This document shows positions 11,365 through 23,536 of a stretch of 64,000 nt of DNA, in pieces. The position numbers and the translations under genes are program-made. The DNA comes from Cyathus striatus (taxonomy: Eukaryota; Basidiomycota; Agaricomycetes; Agaricales; Nidulariaceae): contig JAOVFP010000006.1 in NCBI GenBank assembly GCA_025738555.1, forward strand, positions 6,138,001-6,202,000. The letters are read 5' to 3'. Numbering within the stretch: the first letter of the stretch is position 1; the number at the start of each line of letters is the position of its first letter. The notes below the pieces were generated by a model, which was given only the letters and a program-made list of their open reading frames with translations, did no database searches and was not told where the DNA came from.

Positions 11365-11716
11365 CCTTATAACATCTGATAACTCTTTGCGGATAACAAT
11401 ATAACCTCTTATAATTTCTTATAACTCTTCGCTGATAACCATATATGCTGTTATAACTTCTGGTAACTCTTTGTGGATAACAATATAACCTCTTATAATT
11501 TCTTATAACTCTTCGCTGATAACCATATATGCTGTTATAACTTCTGGTAACTCTTTGTGGATAACGATATAACCTCTTATAATTTCTTATAACTCTTCAC
11601 CGATAACCATATATGCTGTTATAACATCTGGTAACTCTTTGCGGATAACAATATAACCCCTTATAATTTCTTATAGCTCTTCGCCAATAACCATATATGC
11701 TGTTATAACTTCTGGT
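11365..11716. repeat. 84-bp tandem repeat, about four copies
   Basis: AACTCTTTGYGGATAACAAT recurs at 11381, 11465, 11549 and 11633, an exact 84-bp period. The units differ by a few substitutions. They lie just beyond the 3' end of the Plavaka pseudogene. Confidence 0.9.
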
Positions 11717-11901
11717 AAGCCTGTGCAGGGGTTCAGATCAGGGTGCTGATCAGGTCTGAACAATGTGTGGAAACCCTCAGTGGGCATATCAGGGTCCTGT
11801 ATGTCATTATAGGCAAAATATACAATTTTATTCTGGAATATCGTCACCAGAAGTAGGAAGTAAGTAAGTACCAGAAACATTAGCAGGTAAATGTGAGTAT
11901 A

Positions 11902-14900
11902 TCAAGGCAAACAATTTATACGTAGAAACATATCCCCATCAACAGTATCTACAACGTAGTGAAGAGTGCGAAGTGACTTGTTGTTACCAAAAGCAGGACA
12001 CATAAGTGCTCCACGAATGATATAATCCATTAGTAGGAATGAAGAATTGGAATCTTCATTGAATATTTGGCAGTTTTTCCACATTGTATTAGGCTTCCAT
12101 GTATGATCATTGAAAGCATGGACTAACGCCATGTCAATTTCTTTTCTGGATGGCAACCGGCATTGCAACAGTGAGCAAAGACGAGCTACCAATGTCCTGT
12201 TGCTGTCACTATTAACAAGAACACAATCATACCATTCATGTTCATTATAAGATGGATTACACTGCAAGATATCATGGGACTCTGTCCAGTCATCTACTGA
12301 TTGATAATTGATGTACAGACATTTGAATGATTTGACCTTTTAAATGAAGAAGCCATGAATTGGAGTGTGTTTGAGCAATATTTTTTTTGCATACTTACAT
12401 AGATTTGATCCTCATAACGTAGATCTTCATCTGGAAAATTGCAGGTAATGAACAATTGAAGTCGCCCATCAAAGGAAATGAAATCATGATCGGTCACCGC
12501 AAATATCTTCTCTATTTCGCATGATTCCAACTGACGTCCACTGCGTGATCCAAATATCCAGTGGACCTCATTCCTAGCAGGAGACTCTTCTCCACCTTCA
12601 GGTTCTGATGGATGCACCATAGTACTTTCATCATATTTATTGATAGCCATATGAATGGCAGCTATCACTTCTTGATTTTCATCAATTTTTACCATCTAAG
12701 TAGAGGAGTGCATAATAGATTATATTCTGTAATAGACAGTATCACGAATAGACTAACCTGTTTCTCGACTTTCTTTTTATTCGTCTGCTTATAGGCCTGA
12801 GATGCTTCCTGTTGGAACCCCTCTCCAGGACATGTCGACATATTGTCAGTGGTTCCCTTGTTCTTTATATCTGAGATTACATGCATGATATAATGCTGTT
12901 TAAAGAAACTAAAATTCTTCTTGTAAAAAGTTGAAACCTTCTATTATATTTTATACCAGTATAAGTAGAGAGAGTTGTTAATAATTAAAAGGATGTACAT
13001 ACTTTACAGTATTTTTCATGATCTTTAATTACTTCTTCTAGATGTTGGAATCGTCGTTCTGTCATGCATCTCAGGCCGATCATAATTCGATAGCATTGGT
13101 AAGCTCGAATACAATGTATGAGAGGTGAATTTCGAGGAAATAGTTGCATGATGCAGGGAAGTATGCACTTGCAAATAATAAAATTACAAATATTCAATAA
13201 TATGCGAACAAATCAGTACCATACCTTTAAAATATCATAGAAACTTTGTCCATCGGTGAATGTGACAGTTGAAACACAGGGGAAATGTTGCAAGTTACTC
13301 CAGTGTGGAAATCTGGACATGCTACATGAGAATATATCAGAAAAATTTGAAGTATTACAAAATCATGAATTGGATACTCACTTAGATGTTAAATTCCCTA
13401 AACCTTTAGTATCCTCCAAAATTTCGAGCACGAGATTCCATAAGTGCTTCCCCCACTTCCCTAGATCATCCGAATGTAAAGTGTCATATGAAGATGCAGT
13501 GTAAGGATCAGAAAACCGAAAGTCCCATAAGAAATGCTAAGTTTACAAATTTCAAAATCGAAGCTGGCCATTTTTGTATTAATACTCTTACATTGATATT
13601 ATGCAGCCCATACCCTTGAAGGATCTTCTCCTTTGTCATCTTTGAGCTTGCTTGAGACACTTTCTGCAGCACAGAACACATATTCTCAGAAGTACGCAAT
13701 TCAAAAGATTCTGTGATACAATCGAGCTTCATCTTGGGAACAAGGCACTTTGGACATGGAAAATTAGCTTTCGGACCCTGGCAGGCACAGAAGTATGAGG
13801 CCTCTTCGCCATCCTGAGATTCAATTAAAATGCCAGGATGGAGAATGCGAGCCACGTTATCATTGCACATATGAACTTCCCCACATTTAGAGTGCTTTTT
13901 CAGAGATTGAAAAATTCTGGCAAGAATTTGTTGGTACACCTCACGTTTGAACAGAGAAAATTCGACATTTTCAGCTGTGCCACATGAAGTATGATGTCCT
14001 GGATCATCAATCTCCATATTGTAAGTTTTTCGATCATTATAACCTTACTGCTCAGAAACATACCATTGTCATATAATCTAATAGTATTCCACCACCATTT
14101 CCAGATGCATTTCGGATATTTCATGGAAGCCAAGCTGCTCAAAGGATCATTGGATATACCTTAACACAGTGAGTAGCAAGTCCTTTATCTAGCCAAAAAT
14201 GAAGTGGAAGGTAACAGTGCAGAAATAGGCTATTATTAGGGAGCGATGTCTAGAATTTATTACTTCAGAAAGTTGAACGAATTAAGAAGATATATAGTAC
14301 TAACATCAACTTCCCACCATGTGTCAGCTGTATTTGGTTCATCAATTATATGTTCTTCAACATACTCTGGAGCTCAAGAACAATAAAATTTGCGGACTGA
14401 ATTCCAACAACTGACTGATGCAAGTGACTTGTCATGAATTAGGTTTAGAATATACTCCCAGGGATCATGGTAATAAAACTCAAAATCCTCCTTTTGTCCA
14501 TGATAGACAGCCGATATCATTTCATGCTTAAACTAATATAAATGTCAGATGAAAATATATTGTTCATATCGTTAAAAAATACCTGTATGCCATATTCTCT
14601 AGCTTTCGCTAGAGAATCACTCATTTCCTTGTAGTTATGAATCGTGAGTTCACTTCCACCCACAGACCAACCATTATGAATCCCAGCTAGCTGCGCATTG
14701 ACAAGTTTTTCTGAAAGCAAACCCATCACAGCCGTTTCTGTGTACTCAAAATCTGCGCAAGTTCGAAATGGTGCCCAGGGTCTATCTTCCCCAGGGGGTG
14801 TGAAGACTTTTGCATCTGCCAGATATGCAGAACGCGATCCTTCACTGGTTGCCATAAGAGGGATTATAGTTGTAATACTATCTTTACTATGAGGATGAGG

Positions 14901-15411
14901 GATCATTTTGATATAAACATCTGGCAGCTGTGGCCTATTAACCTCACAGGCTACATTATCGGCTGGTTAACATAATATTTATTATGAGATTCAAATACCC
15001 ACCTTCTTCAACAGGCTCTGGTACTCCCATTATGAGGTTATCCTCATCCAAAGTACCAGAAGTCGGAGCTTCATTCGTAATTTGAAGCCCATCCTTATCC
15101 ATTTCTATCAGCATATGAAAACTGATAAATACTGAACTCATGTTAATGGAGACTTGGCAAGGGGCACGAGACCAAGCCTGAAACTCTTGTTTCTCATCGC
15201 ATTTCTTCAATACTTTCTTTTTATTTGATGCTTGCCTCTTCAATTTAAGACAAGTGACCAGGTGCTTGCTAAATCCACAGTTATCGTGATGGGTTTCGCA
15301 GTGCTTACAGTAGCTGTATTTGACAAGCCCAGACTGCATATTGAGTTGTTTTGCCTTCAACTTTGCAGTTTGCACCATTCTGAAGTAATAGTCAGCTTTC
15401 TCAGCCTTCAA
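11902..15411 (-). pseudogene. Plavaka-type (CACTA-like) transposase, degenerate
   Basis: About ten minus-strand exons can be chained. Near the N-terminus is a Cys/His motif (CKHCETHHDNCGFSKHL). Then come PWAPFRTCADFEYTETAV, HNGWSVGGSELTIHNYKEM, DPWEYILNLI, DEPNTADTWWEVD and LHFWLDKGLATH. The core follows: GILIESQDGEEASYFCACQG, FPCPKCLVPK, SYDTLHSDDLGKWGKHL and STCPGEGFQQEASQAY. It ends at HYVVDTVDGDMFLRIN. This order is the one I know for Plavaka transposases of Agaricomycetes. In-frame stops interrupt it near 14373 (CS*APEYV), 14132 (IL*AAW) and 14111 (LP*NI), so it is inactive. Element termini were not located. A divergent companion gene starts 200 bp upstream of its 5' end. Confidence 0.85.
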
Positions 15412-15609
15412 GAGATTTTAGCTTAGATGTACTATTTGACCTTATCAGCAATGCTTTCATGATTTCATCATACATTAAACCTGTCAGTTCAAGGTGGAGC
15501 AGAGGGATAAGTAATTGTCATCACCTGGAGCTGCAACTGAATTAAAGTAGTACTATTAAAAGGGCGGAGCATCATCCGTTGACCTTTACATTTGATTTTC
15601 TACACCCAC

Positions 15610-17044
15610 ATGCCATCCACATCACAACAAGCATGCTCCCTACAGAGGAGTCCATCACCACCAATCGAATACTCTTTAACAGAAAGTGTCACATGCAGTC
15701 CGACGAAACTGGTTAAGGTAATTTATTTTGTATTGTACATATGCCAGTAGCTAATCATGATTCACTGTGCAACCGCATGTTAACACCTGCAGGTTGCTAG
15801 GCATCTTGAGCTTCAAAGGAACAAGGCTCAAGTAGAGATCCGAGCATTACAGCATAAGCTTGCAGATGTATCCAACTGTGAAGAGGACAGCGACTCGGAA
15901 GCTCCTTTGCGAAAGCGTCGTAAAGCTGCTAATAGCGAGAATGAGGATGGTATTTTGGCAAATTTAGAAGACTAGGCTATGGATGCGGGTCGAAAATTTG
16001 TTATTCTTTACTGTCCATGGCTTCGGATAGGAACAGGAACTTTCCGAATCTGCTATGACCCCCAAGCAAACGAAGCTGAGCGGTTTGAAAACCTTGACAA
16101 CAAGGTTCAAGGACAAATTCGTGAAATCCGGTTGGTATTGGGGGATTTAGCAGAAGGAATGTCGTCCAAGGAATGGATTGGAAAGAGTGTAAGTAACCCT
16201 TCACATAAATCATATCACTCTATTTAATGGCTGTTAGTTTGTCAAAGGAATGAAGGTGCAATGTTCCAACACTTCCACTCGTCTCCGTCATCAATGCGCG
16301 GCTCTCTTTAATGTAGCAGTGTCTGAGTTACTTCTACCAGATACTAGATGAGAGCAATTCAGAGAACGGATTGGATGGGTATATGACGGTCATGGATCCG
16401 GATCATACTTAAGTGTTGATGTTGAGATATTGCATAAGGATTACAAGGGATCCTTTGACTATGACACAATCTTTTTAAATCCTATTCTCATGAGATTGAG
16501 TTATTGAAAGTGAATATTCAATTTATACTGACATACCAGTAACGAATAAGGTCTTTGTTGCCATTATTCGAGGTCCGACTGCAGCCATTGAGTTGATGAA
16601 TGGGGTTGTCTCATATCTGAAGACGGATACCATGGCTCGCAAGCATGGAATCCAATATACTACACCAGGAGCCATAGCTACCTCTGCAATACTGGTATGT
16701 GCCATGTTACTTGTAGAGAAATGTACAATCACTTACTAATGTTTTGTAAGGCTCGGTGGACCCTTTCTGCTGATCAGTGCCTTCAAAGCACGGGAGTAAC
16801 AACTGGTATCAATTATGCAAAAGACCTGGATGAATACCTTGAGATCTTGACAAAGAATCTTCAGAAGAGGAAGAAAGGTATCATCGAAGTCTTTGTGGAA
16901 TGGGATCGAGTGGTGTTTCCTAATTCGCCCTTGAGCTTAGCTGATCGTCATTGGCATCAGGATTTGAGTAGCAGTGGATTGAAGAATGCTCTGGATATGA
17001 TGGAGGCTGATGACGTTGAGGAATCTGATCCAGAAGACAAGTGA
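15610..17044 (+). pseudogene. Plavaka-associated companion protein, degenerate
   Basis: It starts at ATG 15610, with an intron from about 15718 to 15792 and further introns near 16190-16240, 16500-16550 and 16695-16750. The protein has an N-terminal coiled-coil-like part (ARHLELQRNKAQVEIRALQH), an acidic/basic segment with a nuclear-type KRRK, then GRKFVILYCPWLRIGTGTF and VFVAIIRGPTAAIELMNG. It ends with SLADRHWHQDLSSSGLKNAL. I recognise this as a recurring mushroom protein of unknown function, often close to Plavaka-like transposases; a role in transposition is inference. TAG at about 15973 and TGA at about 16349 fall in frame, so the copy is dead. It is transcribed divergently from the transposase with about 200 bp between them. 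Confidence 0.6.
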
Positions 17045-17399
17045 GAAAGAACGGAGTTGATCACTAATTCTTAGTAAATACCCAGACATCAAGTGCTAGT
17101 ATACACTATTGTCATTAAAGTCAAATAATACATGGCCCCCACTATCCCGGTGTTTTATTATGCACCAGCTTGGTTCAATCTCTGTTCCCCATCAATTCCG
17201 AAGCCATCGCAAATCGGTTTGATGAGTGTGACGAACACGTGTATGATGCCAAACAGGACAGACTAAACGACAGGCCAAAGGACATCTGGAACTGGACAGC
17301 CAAAAGCCCGCCGTGTAATGCGAGGCGTGGAGTGTGACCGAAGCGAAGAGCCTGGACCATGTACCAATGCCAGTGTGACCCCAGCTGAGGGAGGAGGCA

Positions 17400-18540
17400 T
17401 TTTTTGTTTTTTTGTTCTTTTCTAATCCTAGTTTATTAGTCAGTTGTGGATAACCATATGTCACGACTATGAGGCAGCTACGTATATGTACATCTATAAA
17501 TGGGGTGGGTTGCTAACTAAGAGAGTATGTATGAAGTAAGGTATGGCTCGAGACAATAATCCAGAGGGCAGCAAGGGATAGCCCCATCGAGGGAGGTGTA
17601 CCCAAGGAAAGCTCCGCAGCTAATCTACAAGAAGAGGGAATGCTGTTCATGATGGTAAGGATCTGAGCAATTCGTACAGGTATCTCGTGTACAGTGTAAT
17701 GGGCCATTTCAAGTGTCTCCGTCAAGGGGGTCCCATTTGGGGAGGACACTTAGGGTGCGGCGAAATCGAGCAGTGTCGTTAACACAGTGGAACAGGGCTG
17801 CGGGGCATTTGGGGTGTGAGAAGAAAGCTTTCAGTGTGAGGCAGCGGACCGGAATAGAGCACTGCGTTGCAAGTGTGAGGTGAGTGGCATTGTGGGTTGG
17901 GCTGGCCAGGAGGTTGAGGAAGAGGTCTGTAAGTGAGTGACCTGATAGTGAGTGGTTGCTGCCCATCGCCGATATGGATACTTGGTTGTCTGCCACAAAC
18001 AAGACTGAGGAGTAGCTGCCAATATGGAGAGTTTTCAGGAGGTAAATACCCAGGATGTAGCCAGCGCATTCGGCGTTGTAGACCGTGTACCGAGAAGCCG
18101 GGCCCAGACACAGACAGAGACTCTTAAGGAATTGCCCATTGCAATAAAGTACTGCTGCGGAACCTATGGCAGTGGCAATATATAGATGGCACATGAGGCA
18201 GGCATTGGCACCTCCAGAAGGGCGTGTGAGGTGTCATATACACGACAACCATCCTTGTCCTTTGGCCAGTGCAGAAGCACTCTGTGGTGCCCAGTGGAGC
18301 TCTCAATCAATGAGAACACCGAGGAATCGGATATGGGGGGATGACAGTATGGTGAATGAGGATAGGCGGAGAGGGGGGTGTGGGGTGGGGATAGTAGAGT
18401 TGTAGTTGTGAGCCCATTGAAAGACACCATTTGGGCCTTCTAGGATGATCCTGAGGGTGGCCTGTGTCTCCTCAAAGGAGTAGGAGGTATGGTAACACTG
18501 GCTTGCGAAACTGAGGAGGAGATTTAATGTGAATCACATT
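17400..18540 (-). mobile_element. 5'-truncated LINE: RT end, RNase H and 3' tail
   Basis: Reading the minus strand from about 18.54 kb, the end of a reverse transcriptase appears (GPNGVFQWAHNYNSTIP, then HIRFLGVLID*ELHW followed by ALAKGQGW), interrupted by a stop and frameshifts. An RNase H domain follows (18194-17709: GSAAVLYCNGQ, YNAECAGYILGIYLL, ADNQVSI). The 3' end is a UTR of about 300 bp and a T-rich run at 17400-17420 that is the copied A-rich tail. This order (RT, RNase H, tail, 5' truncation) is typical of fungal Tad/L1-like non-LTR elements. The last 60 or so bases match the tail of the SINE family found here at 9.5 and 45.4 kb. The 5' limit is approximate. Confidence 0.8.
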
Positions 18541-18869
18541 AGTAACCTGGTACATAGAGAGGCTGTGATCAACATGAAGCTTGCAAAGTCAGAACAAAAA
18601 TAGAAACTTACCACCTAGACCCTTAGAACCTGAACATAAACAGAGATAACGATTCCATGCTGAGATCCCACAGTTCCAGTACCATTTCATTTGGTTCTAC
18701 AGAGCTAGTCATGGTCCTAAGACCGCTATACCACATTGGAATATATGCCACATTGGCTCCGATGTATAACAACTATAGACAGTGAACATCCTTGAGTGCC
18801 TTGGAGACTGTAAGAAAAAGGAGAAGAAAACCGGTCCAGGTAGAAGAAGGGAGTGTTGGATCTATTGTA

Positions 18870-19430
18870 TCACACTGCCGGTAAACTCCCAGGCAGCGCA
18901 AGAGAAGGAAGTTGGTAGGGGTGGATTCATTGGATCACACTACTGGTAAAATCCCAGGCAGCGCAATTCCATGATCATAAGAGAAAGGAACAATGGAAAA
19001 TAATTTGGATTAGTGAAGCACACGTGTCACATGTGCAATTATTTGTTGCACAATGCAACATCTTGTATATATAACAATGCAACAACACAATCATGTTCTT
19101 GATCAATCCCTTCTTTCACTACGACACTCAACGTTGCCTGGGAGTTTACCGGCAGTGTACAGTCACATCTCTTAACGTTCATTACTTCTCTCTCAAACAC
19201 TCTTTCTTCACCACCATACTTATGTTGCCTGGGAGTTTACTGGCAGTGTACAGCCTCGTTCCGACTACTAGCATCGTGCTGCCTGGGATTTTACTGGCGG
19301 TGTCCATTCCTTCAAATCCTTCCTTCAACCATGATACTTACGTTGCCTGGGATTTTATCAGCGGTGTACAGTGACCATGTTCACTCGTTGTTCAACTACT
19401 TGCATCGCGTTGGTTTTACCGGCAGTCCTC
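18870..19430. repeat. Cluster of a 27-30 bp motif, two inverted and five direct copies
   Basis: The motif TTGCCTGGGAGTTTACCGGC followed by AGTGTACA occurs directly at about 19133, 19223, 19277, 19341 and 19401, and inverted at about 18871 and 18936. Its outer bases (TGCC/GGCA) are complementary, so each copy is a short imperfect palindrome. Copies are 54-90 bp apart. The cluster sits directly upstream of the 19.58-kb gene, as either a regulatory region or a transposon end. Confidence 0.75.
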
Positions 19431-19576
19431 ATACATCCAATTCGTCCTCGTCCTAACCCCAATGAATCATCTAACGCTGTCAAATAACAAGTAAGTTCTT
19501 CACTAATATATTATACATTTGGGAAATAAGCTGAAGGTCATCCTACAGTCTCGATCGCTCCGATGGCAAAGCTACC

Positions 19577-22288
19577 ATGATGGATGGTGCTTTGTATTAC
19601 TCTCCAAACAGCTGTCATTCTTTCCATGGGGTCTATTACTTAGACCCTGGTGACGTTGCCGACCACTTCTTCATCAATGATATACTGGGTACTTGGTCGA
19701 AATACCCAGTTTCATGGAGTGAAAGCCTAGGATGGTTAGACCTTCTACCTTTTCAAGTTTTATATGAAGGTCCACTATTTGGATGTCTGCACTCATTCCG
19801 TATCAATCACGGAATGATCACAAACGGCATTGGCTATCATCTGTACCGTGAAGATGCCACTTCATGGCTTCAGCTACACTATAACTTGCGTGATTTGGTT
19901 CGGGCTCTGCAGAGGTCGTATGGATTCAACTTCAATCCACCCGTGGCCCCAGAAAACAGTACATTTGATGAAGTCTTTACCACCGTCAAGACAGCATTTA
20001 ACAACATAAAATGCTGGAGAACGTGGTTCTCTTTATGGATCACATTGATATCATTTCTGGTGGCGGCTGCGGAGACTATTGATGGGGATGAACAGAAATG
20101 GTGTCAGGTTGCCGAGTCGTATGATCATGGTGGAGGTCTAGGTCCTTTCGCCATTGGGTGGATTAACTGTCTACGGATGAGCCCGGCCTGTGACATCTTT
20201 TTAAGAGGCAGAATAGGTGTCTACCTGGATCATAGGGTCCCACATCCATCTGTAGCATGGTTCTGTCGACACAATATTCCTGTTTGGTACAGGTGGGACC
20301 CTAGCAACGTTGTCGACAAGTACCCTGCACCATATCCACACCAGCTACAAGAAGTCCAAACCTTCAGGCTGGTTGAACCAACGCTTCATGAGCCGCAAGA
20401 ATCCTACAAAACTACGAATGCACCATGCGAATATCAATCATGTCAGCCACAGGAGACTTTTGCCTCTCAGCCTCCCAAGCAGGATACACACCAGCTTTCT
20501 CCTTGGGAATTCTTAAAGAGACAGCGTGAGAGCGATATTCAGAAGATGGCAGAAGCTCAGAATAGCGACCCTGCAAAATACCAGAAATATATGCAAAGGC
20601 AGAAGAAGCCTAGCACAGTGGCAGCGAGGGTTTTCGTATGGGAGCGAGATGTCGAGGACTATGACAGGTGGACATGTACCGAAGTTTCTCGTCACTGGCG
20701 CAAGACAACACTGGGTGATTATGGGGGTGCTACATATTTCAGTCCCATTGCTTACGAATGGGATTGCTGTGAAGAATTTGGCATGATGCCTGGCACTGAC
20801 AACCCGATGCCCAACGACTCGATGCCCAACGATGATGGGGAAGCCGGAGAACCTTTGGCAACACATTCATTAACACCACTGCCTTTCTCAATGCAGGACT
20901 CAGACACACTGGAGATTGATTTGCCATCTGTGAGACAGTTTGCAACAGCTCTTGAAGGATCCTCTTTGGAATTTGTGCCTTTGACTGTGGAGGGAGTGTT
21001 GGAGGAGGGAGAAGTAGAGGAAGGAGAGCTGCAGGAGGAACCGGTGCAGGAGGGAAAGGTGCAGAGCATCAACCAGGAGGTGCTTGAGATATTGTCCATG
21101 AATTATGGGTTTACGCACCCTATTCCACTGCCAACAAAGGCTGTGTTTCCAGAAGATCTGCAACATACGGATAACGATGTTCTAAACTTCTTGCGCATTC
21201 TGGGACTGCAGGATGAAGGTCATTTTAAAAGAAGTCCCATCGCAGCAATCTGCATGAAATACATAAAGAGTCTCAGTGTTGGTGAGGTGGATAGAGACAC
21301 TTGTGATCTATCACCTTATAACCATGCATATTTGGGTCAAGCACATTGAATACAATACATTCGATGTCTCAAGTATCAAAAACATACCCGTAAAGGAAAT
21401 GGGTCTATGTTCATGAAAGATGATACTGTGCAAGAGAAAAGTCTGTATATGTTTGATTTCAAAGAACATGCTACAGTACCCTGGAAAATCGCAGTGACTT
21501 CAGCATGGGATGCATTGTTCATTTGTCGTATGGACAAGCGAATGAGTGATTATGAAATCGCTCGTTATTTAGTATTGGCAGGTGTTCCCTTCCGCACTCT
21601 TCTGCCCCTTGTCAGTGGAAATGCAGTCTCAGAATGCAATACACCCATGCAGGTTCCTATTGTTTTTAATGGACATGTATTTACACAGGCAGATTATGAT
21701 GCCTATGCACGCCAATGTGATTATGTTCTCCAAAGACCCAGAGGGCATGCTGCACTGCTGTATGGAGGTCACATATGGTGTCTTGTGGTAATAACCTTAC
21801 CTGTGGAGAAAGCTCTTACCGGCCCAACAGGAATTCATCAAAATGAAGATGCGATGTTTCATGCAGAGGACTGCTACACCAGTGAAGAATATTTTGATGA
21901 CGATTTAACAAATGATGAGATCGCACTCATGATAGGAACTTATTATTTCTATTCTGGTGAGAGAAATATTGTATCTAATTTAATATACTTATATACTTAC
22001 GCCGCCCCGATAGATTCTAATACTCTGGATACAGATCTATCGTGGTTTCCAACTCCATTCCATTATGATTCAAGTCCCGAAGATTATGGGCACTGGACCC
22101 CATACCATGAGTTTGGATACCAGAACACTAATCGCGGCATGACTATCCCAAAAACATTGGGGGTTTGGAGAGGACAGCTGAGAGGGATGTCTGTGATGCG
22201 CAAACTGCACCAGAAACTCGAAAGCCAAGCTTTGGTGTTTCTTCAAAATATGTGCTCGGATCTCTGGCAGGCTCAGCCTAATATGTAG
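19577..22288 (+). pseudogene. Large protein of unknown function split by one in-frame TGA
   Basis: Two long open stretches (590 codons, 19577-21349, and 293 codons, 21407-22288) are in the same frame, separated by a single TGA at 21347-21349. The intervening 57 bases are otherwise open, giving a frame of 904 codons including that TGA. The first part has a Trp/Tyr-rich fold (GWLDLLPFQVLYEGPLFG, GPFAIGWINCLRMSPACD, VAWFCRHNIPVWYRWD), then a Gln/Pro-rich linker, a KYQKYMQRQKKPSTVAARVF segment and an acidic Glu-rich stretch. The second part has FKEHATVPWKIAVTSAWDA and DDDLTNDEIALMIGTYYFYSG. I recognise it as a high-copy hypothetical family of Agaricomycetes with no named domain. Either it is a very young pseudogene or the TGA is bypassed; no plausible intron of normal length removes it. 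Confidence 0.7.
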
Positions 22289-22813
22289 AGTAAATGTTTC
22301 TTCGAAGTGTGCATTCGGATCTCTGGCAGACTCAGCTTCATATATAGAGTAATTTCTTAATATTTTTGAACTATAACACCGTGGGAGGTGGCTTATATAC
22401 TTACCTTCTTGCACGCCACCACTGCCACCTCACGGCGTAGCCGTCTCGCACCCCGTCGCATTGTCGTTTGGCAATCTCTAGATTACAGCTATATATGAAG
22501 GCGGCATTGTATACAACAACATGAACCCGAGATTTATTACCAAAAAATGTGCGTATGCTCAGTCGTGCTCCTGGCACCAACAACATCGGCATCACACCAT
22601 CACCAACACTGTATGTTCCCAAGTGTGGTGTGTGTGTGTACACTCAGTCGTTCCCACAGCACTGTCGACACTCATCGTCACGGCATCAAACAGGCCAGAC
22701 AAGCCAGTCATCGCACCTCAACATCGTCCACATTCTCAGTAGTGGTAAGTGCCAACCTACTCTATTTTTCTTCGACTTTTTTACTCATTATTGGTCATTT
22801 GACATGTAGATCC
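22289..22813. other. Spacer without a supported gene
   Basis: Overlapping short plus frames (22521-22809) are low-complexity and Ser/His-rich. They may include a 5' UTR or first exon of the 22814 gene: a GTAAGT at 22745 and a TGTAG at 22805-22809 look like an intron. A small direct repeat of the end of the preceding gene (TTTCTTCGAAGTG and CTCTGGCAGACTCAGC) lies at about 22300-22350. Confidence 0.4.
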
Positions 22814-23122
22814 ATGTACTACGTGTTCAATTTGGTTGCCAGTTGCATGAACGAAGATGAGAGGGAGTATGTTTATCATATCACCAGACACGCCGTAGAA
22901 CACCATGAATCGCGGATCGACAATGGCATCGAACACTGGGTTGTTGTGTAAGTCTACATACATTATAGCTCTTGCACATTTCGACTGACAGTAGATGTGT
23001 TCTTCAGATGTGTGTATCACAACAGCGACAGTGACAATCGACGTCACTACACCATTCGTGGCTTCCTAGCAAATGGTCGTGCGTGTGCTACGTTGCACAT
23101 ATACTTGGAATGGTGCTCTTGA
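22814..23122 (+). CDS. Candidate 82-aa protein, two exons
   Basis: An ATG at 22814 opens a frame with a GTAAGT donor at 22948 and a TTCAG acceptor at 23007. The exons (134 and 115 nt) join in frame and stop at 23120-23122, giving 82 residues. The protein is rich in His, Glu and Asp (MNEDEREYVYHITRHAVEHH, then CVYHNSDSDNRRHYTIRGF). There is no signal peptide, membrane segment or recognised family. The consensus splice sites and balanced composition support coding, but a longer 5' part is possible. Confidence 0.4.
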
Positions 23123-23536
23123 CTATACTTGAACGGGGGTCGTACTTGGGGGAAGCACCGTGGCAGGCGAATGAAATTCTCTATGGAATGTATACCACTT
23201 TGACGAATTATTGCTAATTTTCTTGTACCTAATCTTATACTGTACATATATATGTAATCTTTGTCTTTGGTCATTGATATGATTTCTTGCGATGCACACT
23301 GCTAAAAATAGTTCCAAGAGGATAAATGGTAAGTAATCTTGAGATATAAGCCAGACAAATTACTGAAATATTCTTCATAAGGTCATGATTTATCCGAAAG
23401 CAATATACTGAAGATATTTTTTGGTTGAGTAATACCTGAAGGCCCTTCCTGTGGGTCAGATGGCGGTGCCTACAGTGATTACCAGCGTGCCACACAGATA
23501 ATATTGATGCGTAACTTATTGCGCGTAATGGTACAT

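Noticed and set aside
17045..17399. Minus frames of 61-90 codons at 17175-17464 as a gene
   Set aside because: They are short, overlap the LINE tail, and have no recognisable motif or splice structure.
22521..22809. Three overlapping plus frames as a separate gene
   Set aside because: Ser/His low complexity in all frames; at most a leader or first exon of the 22814 candidate.
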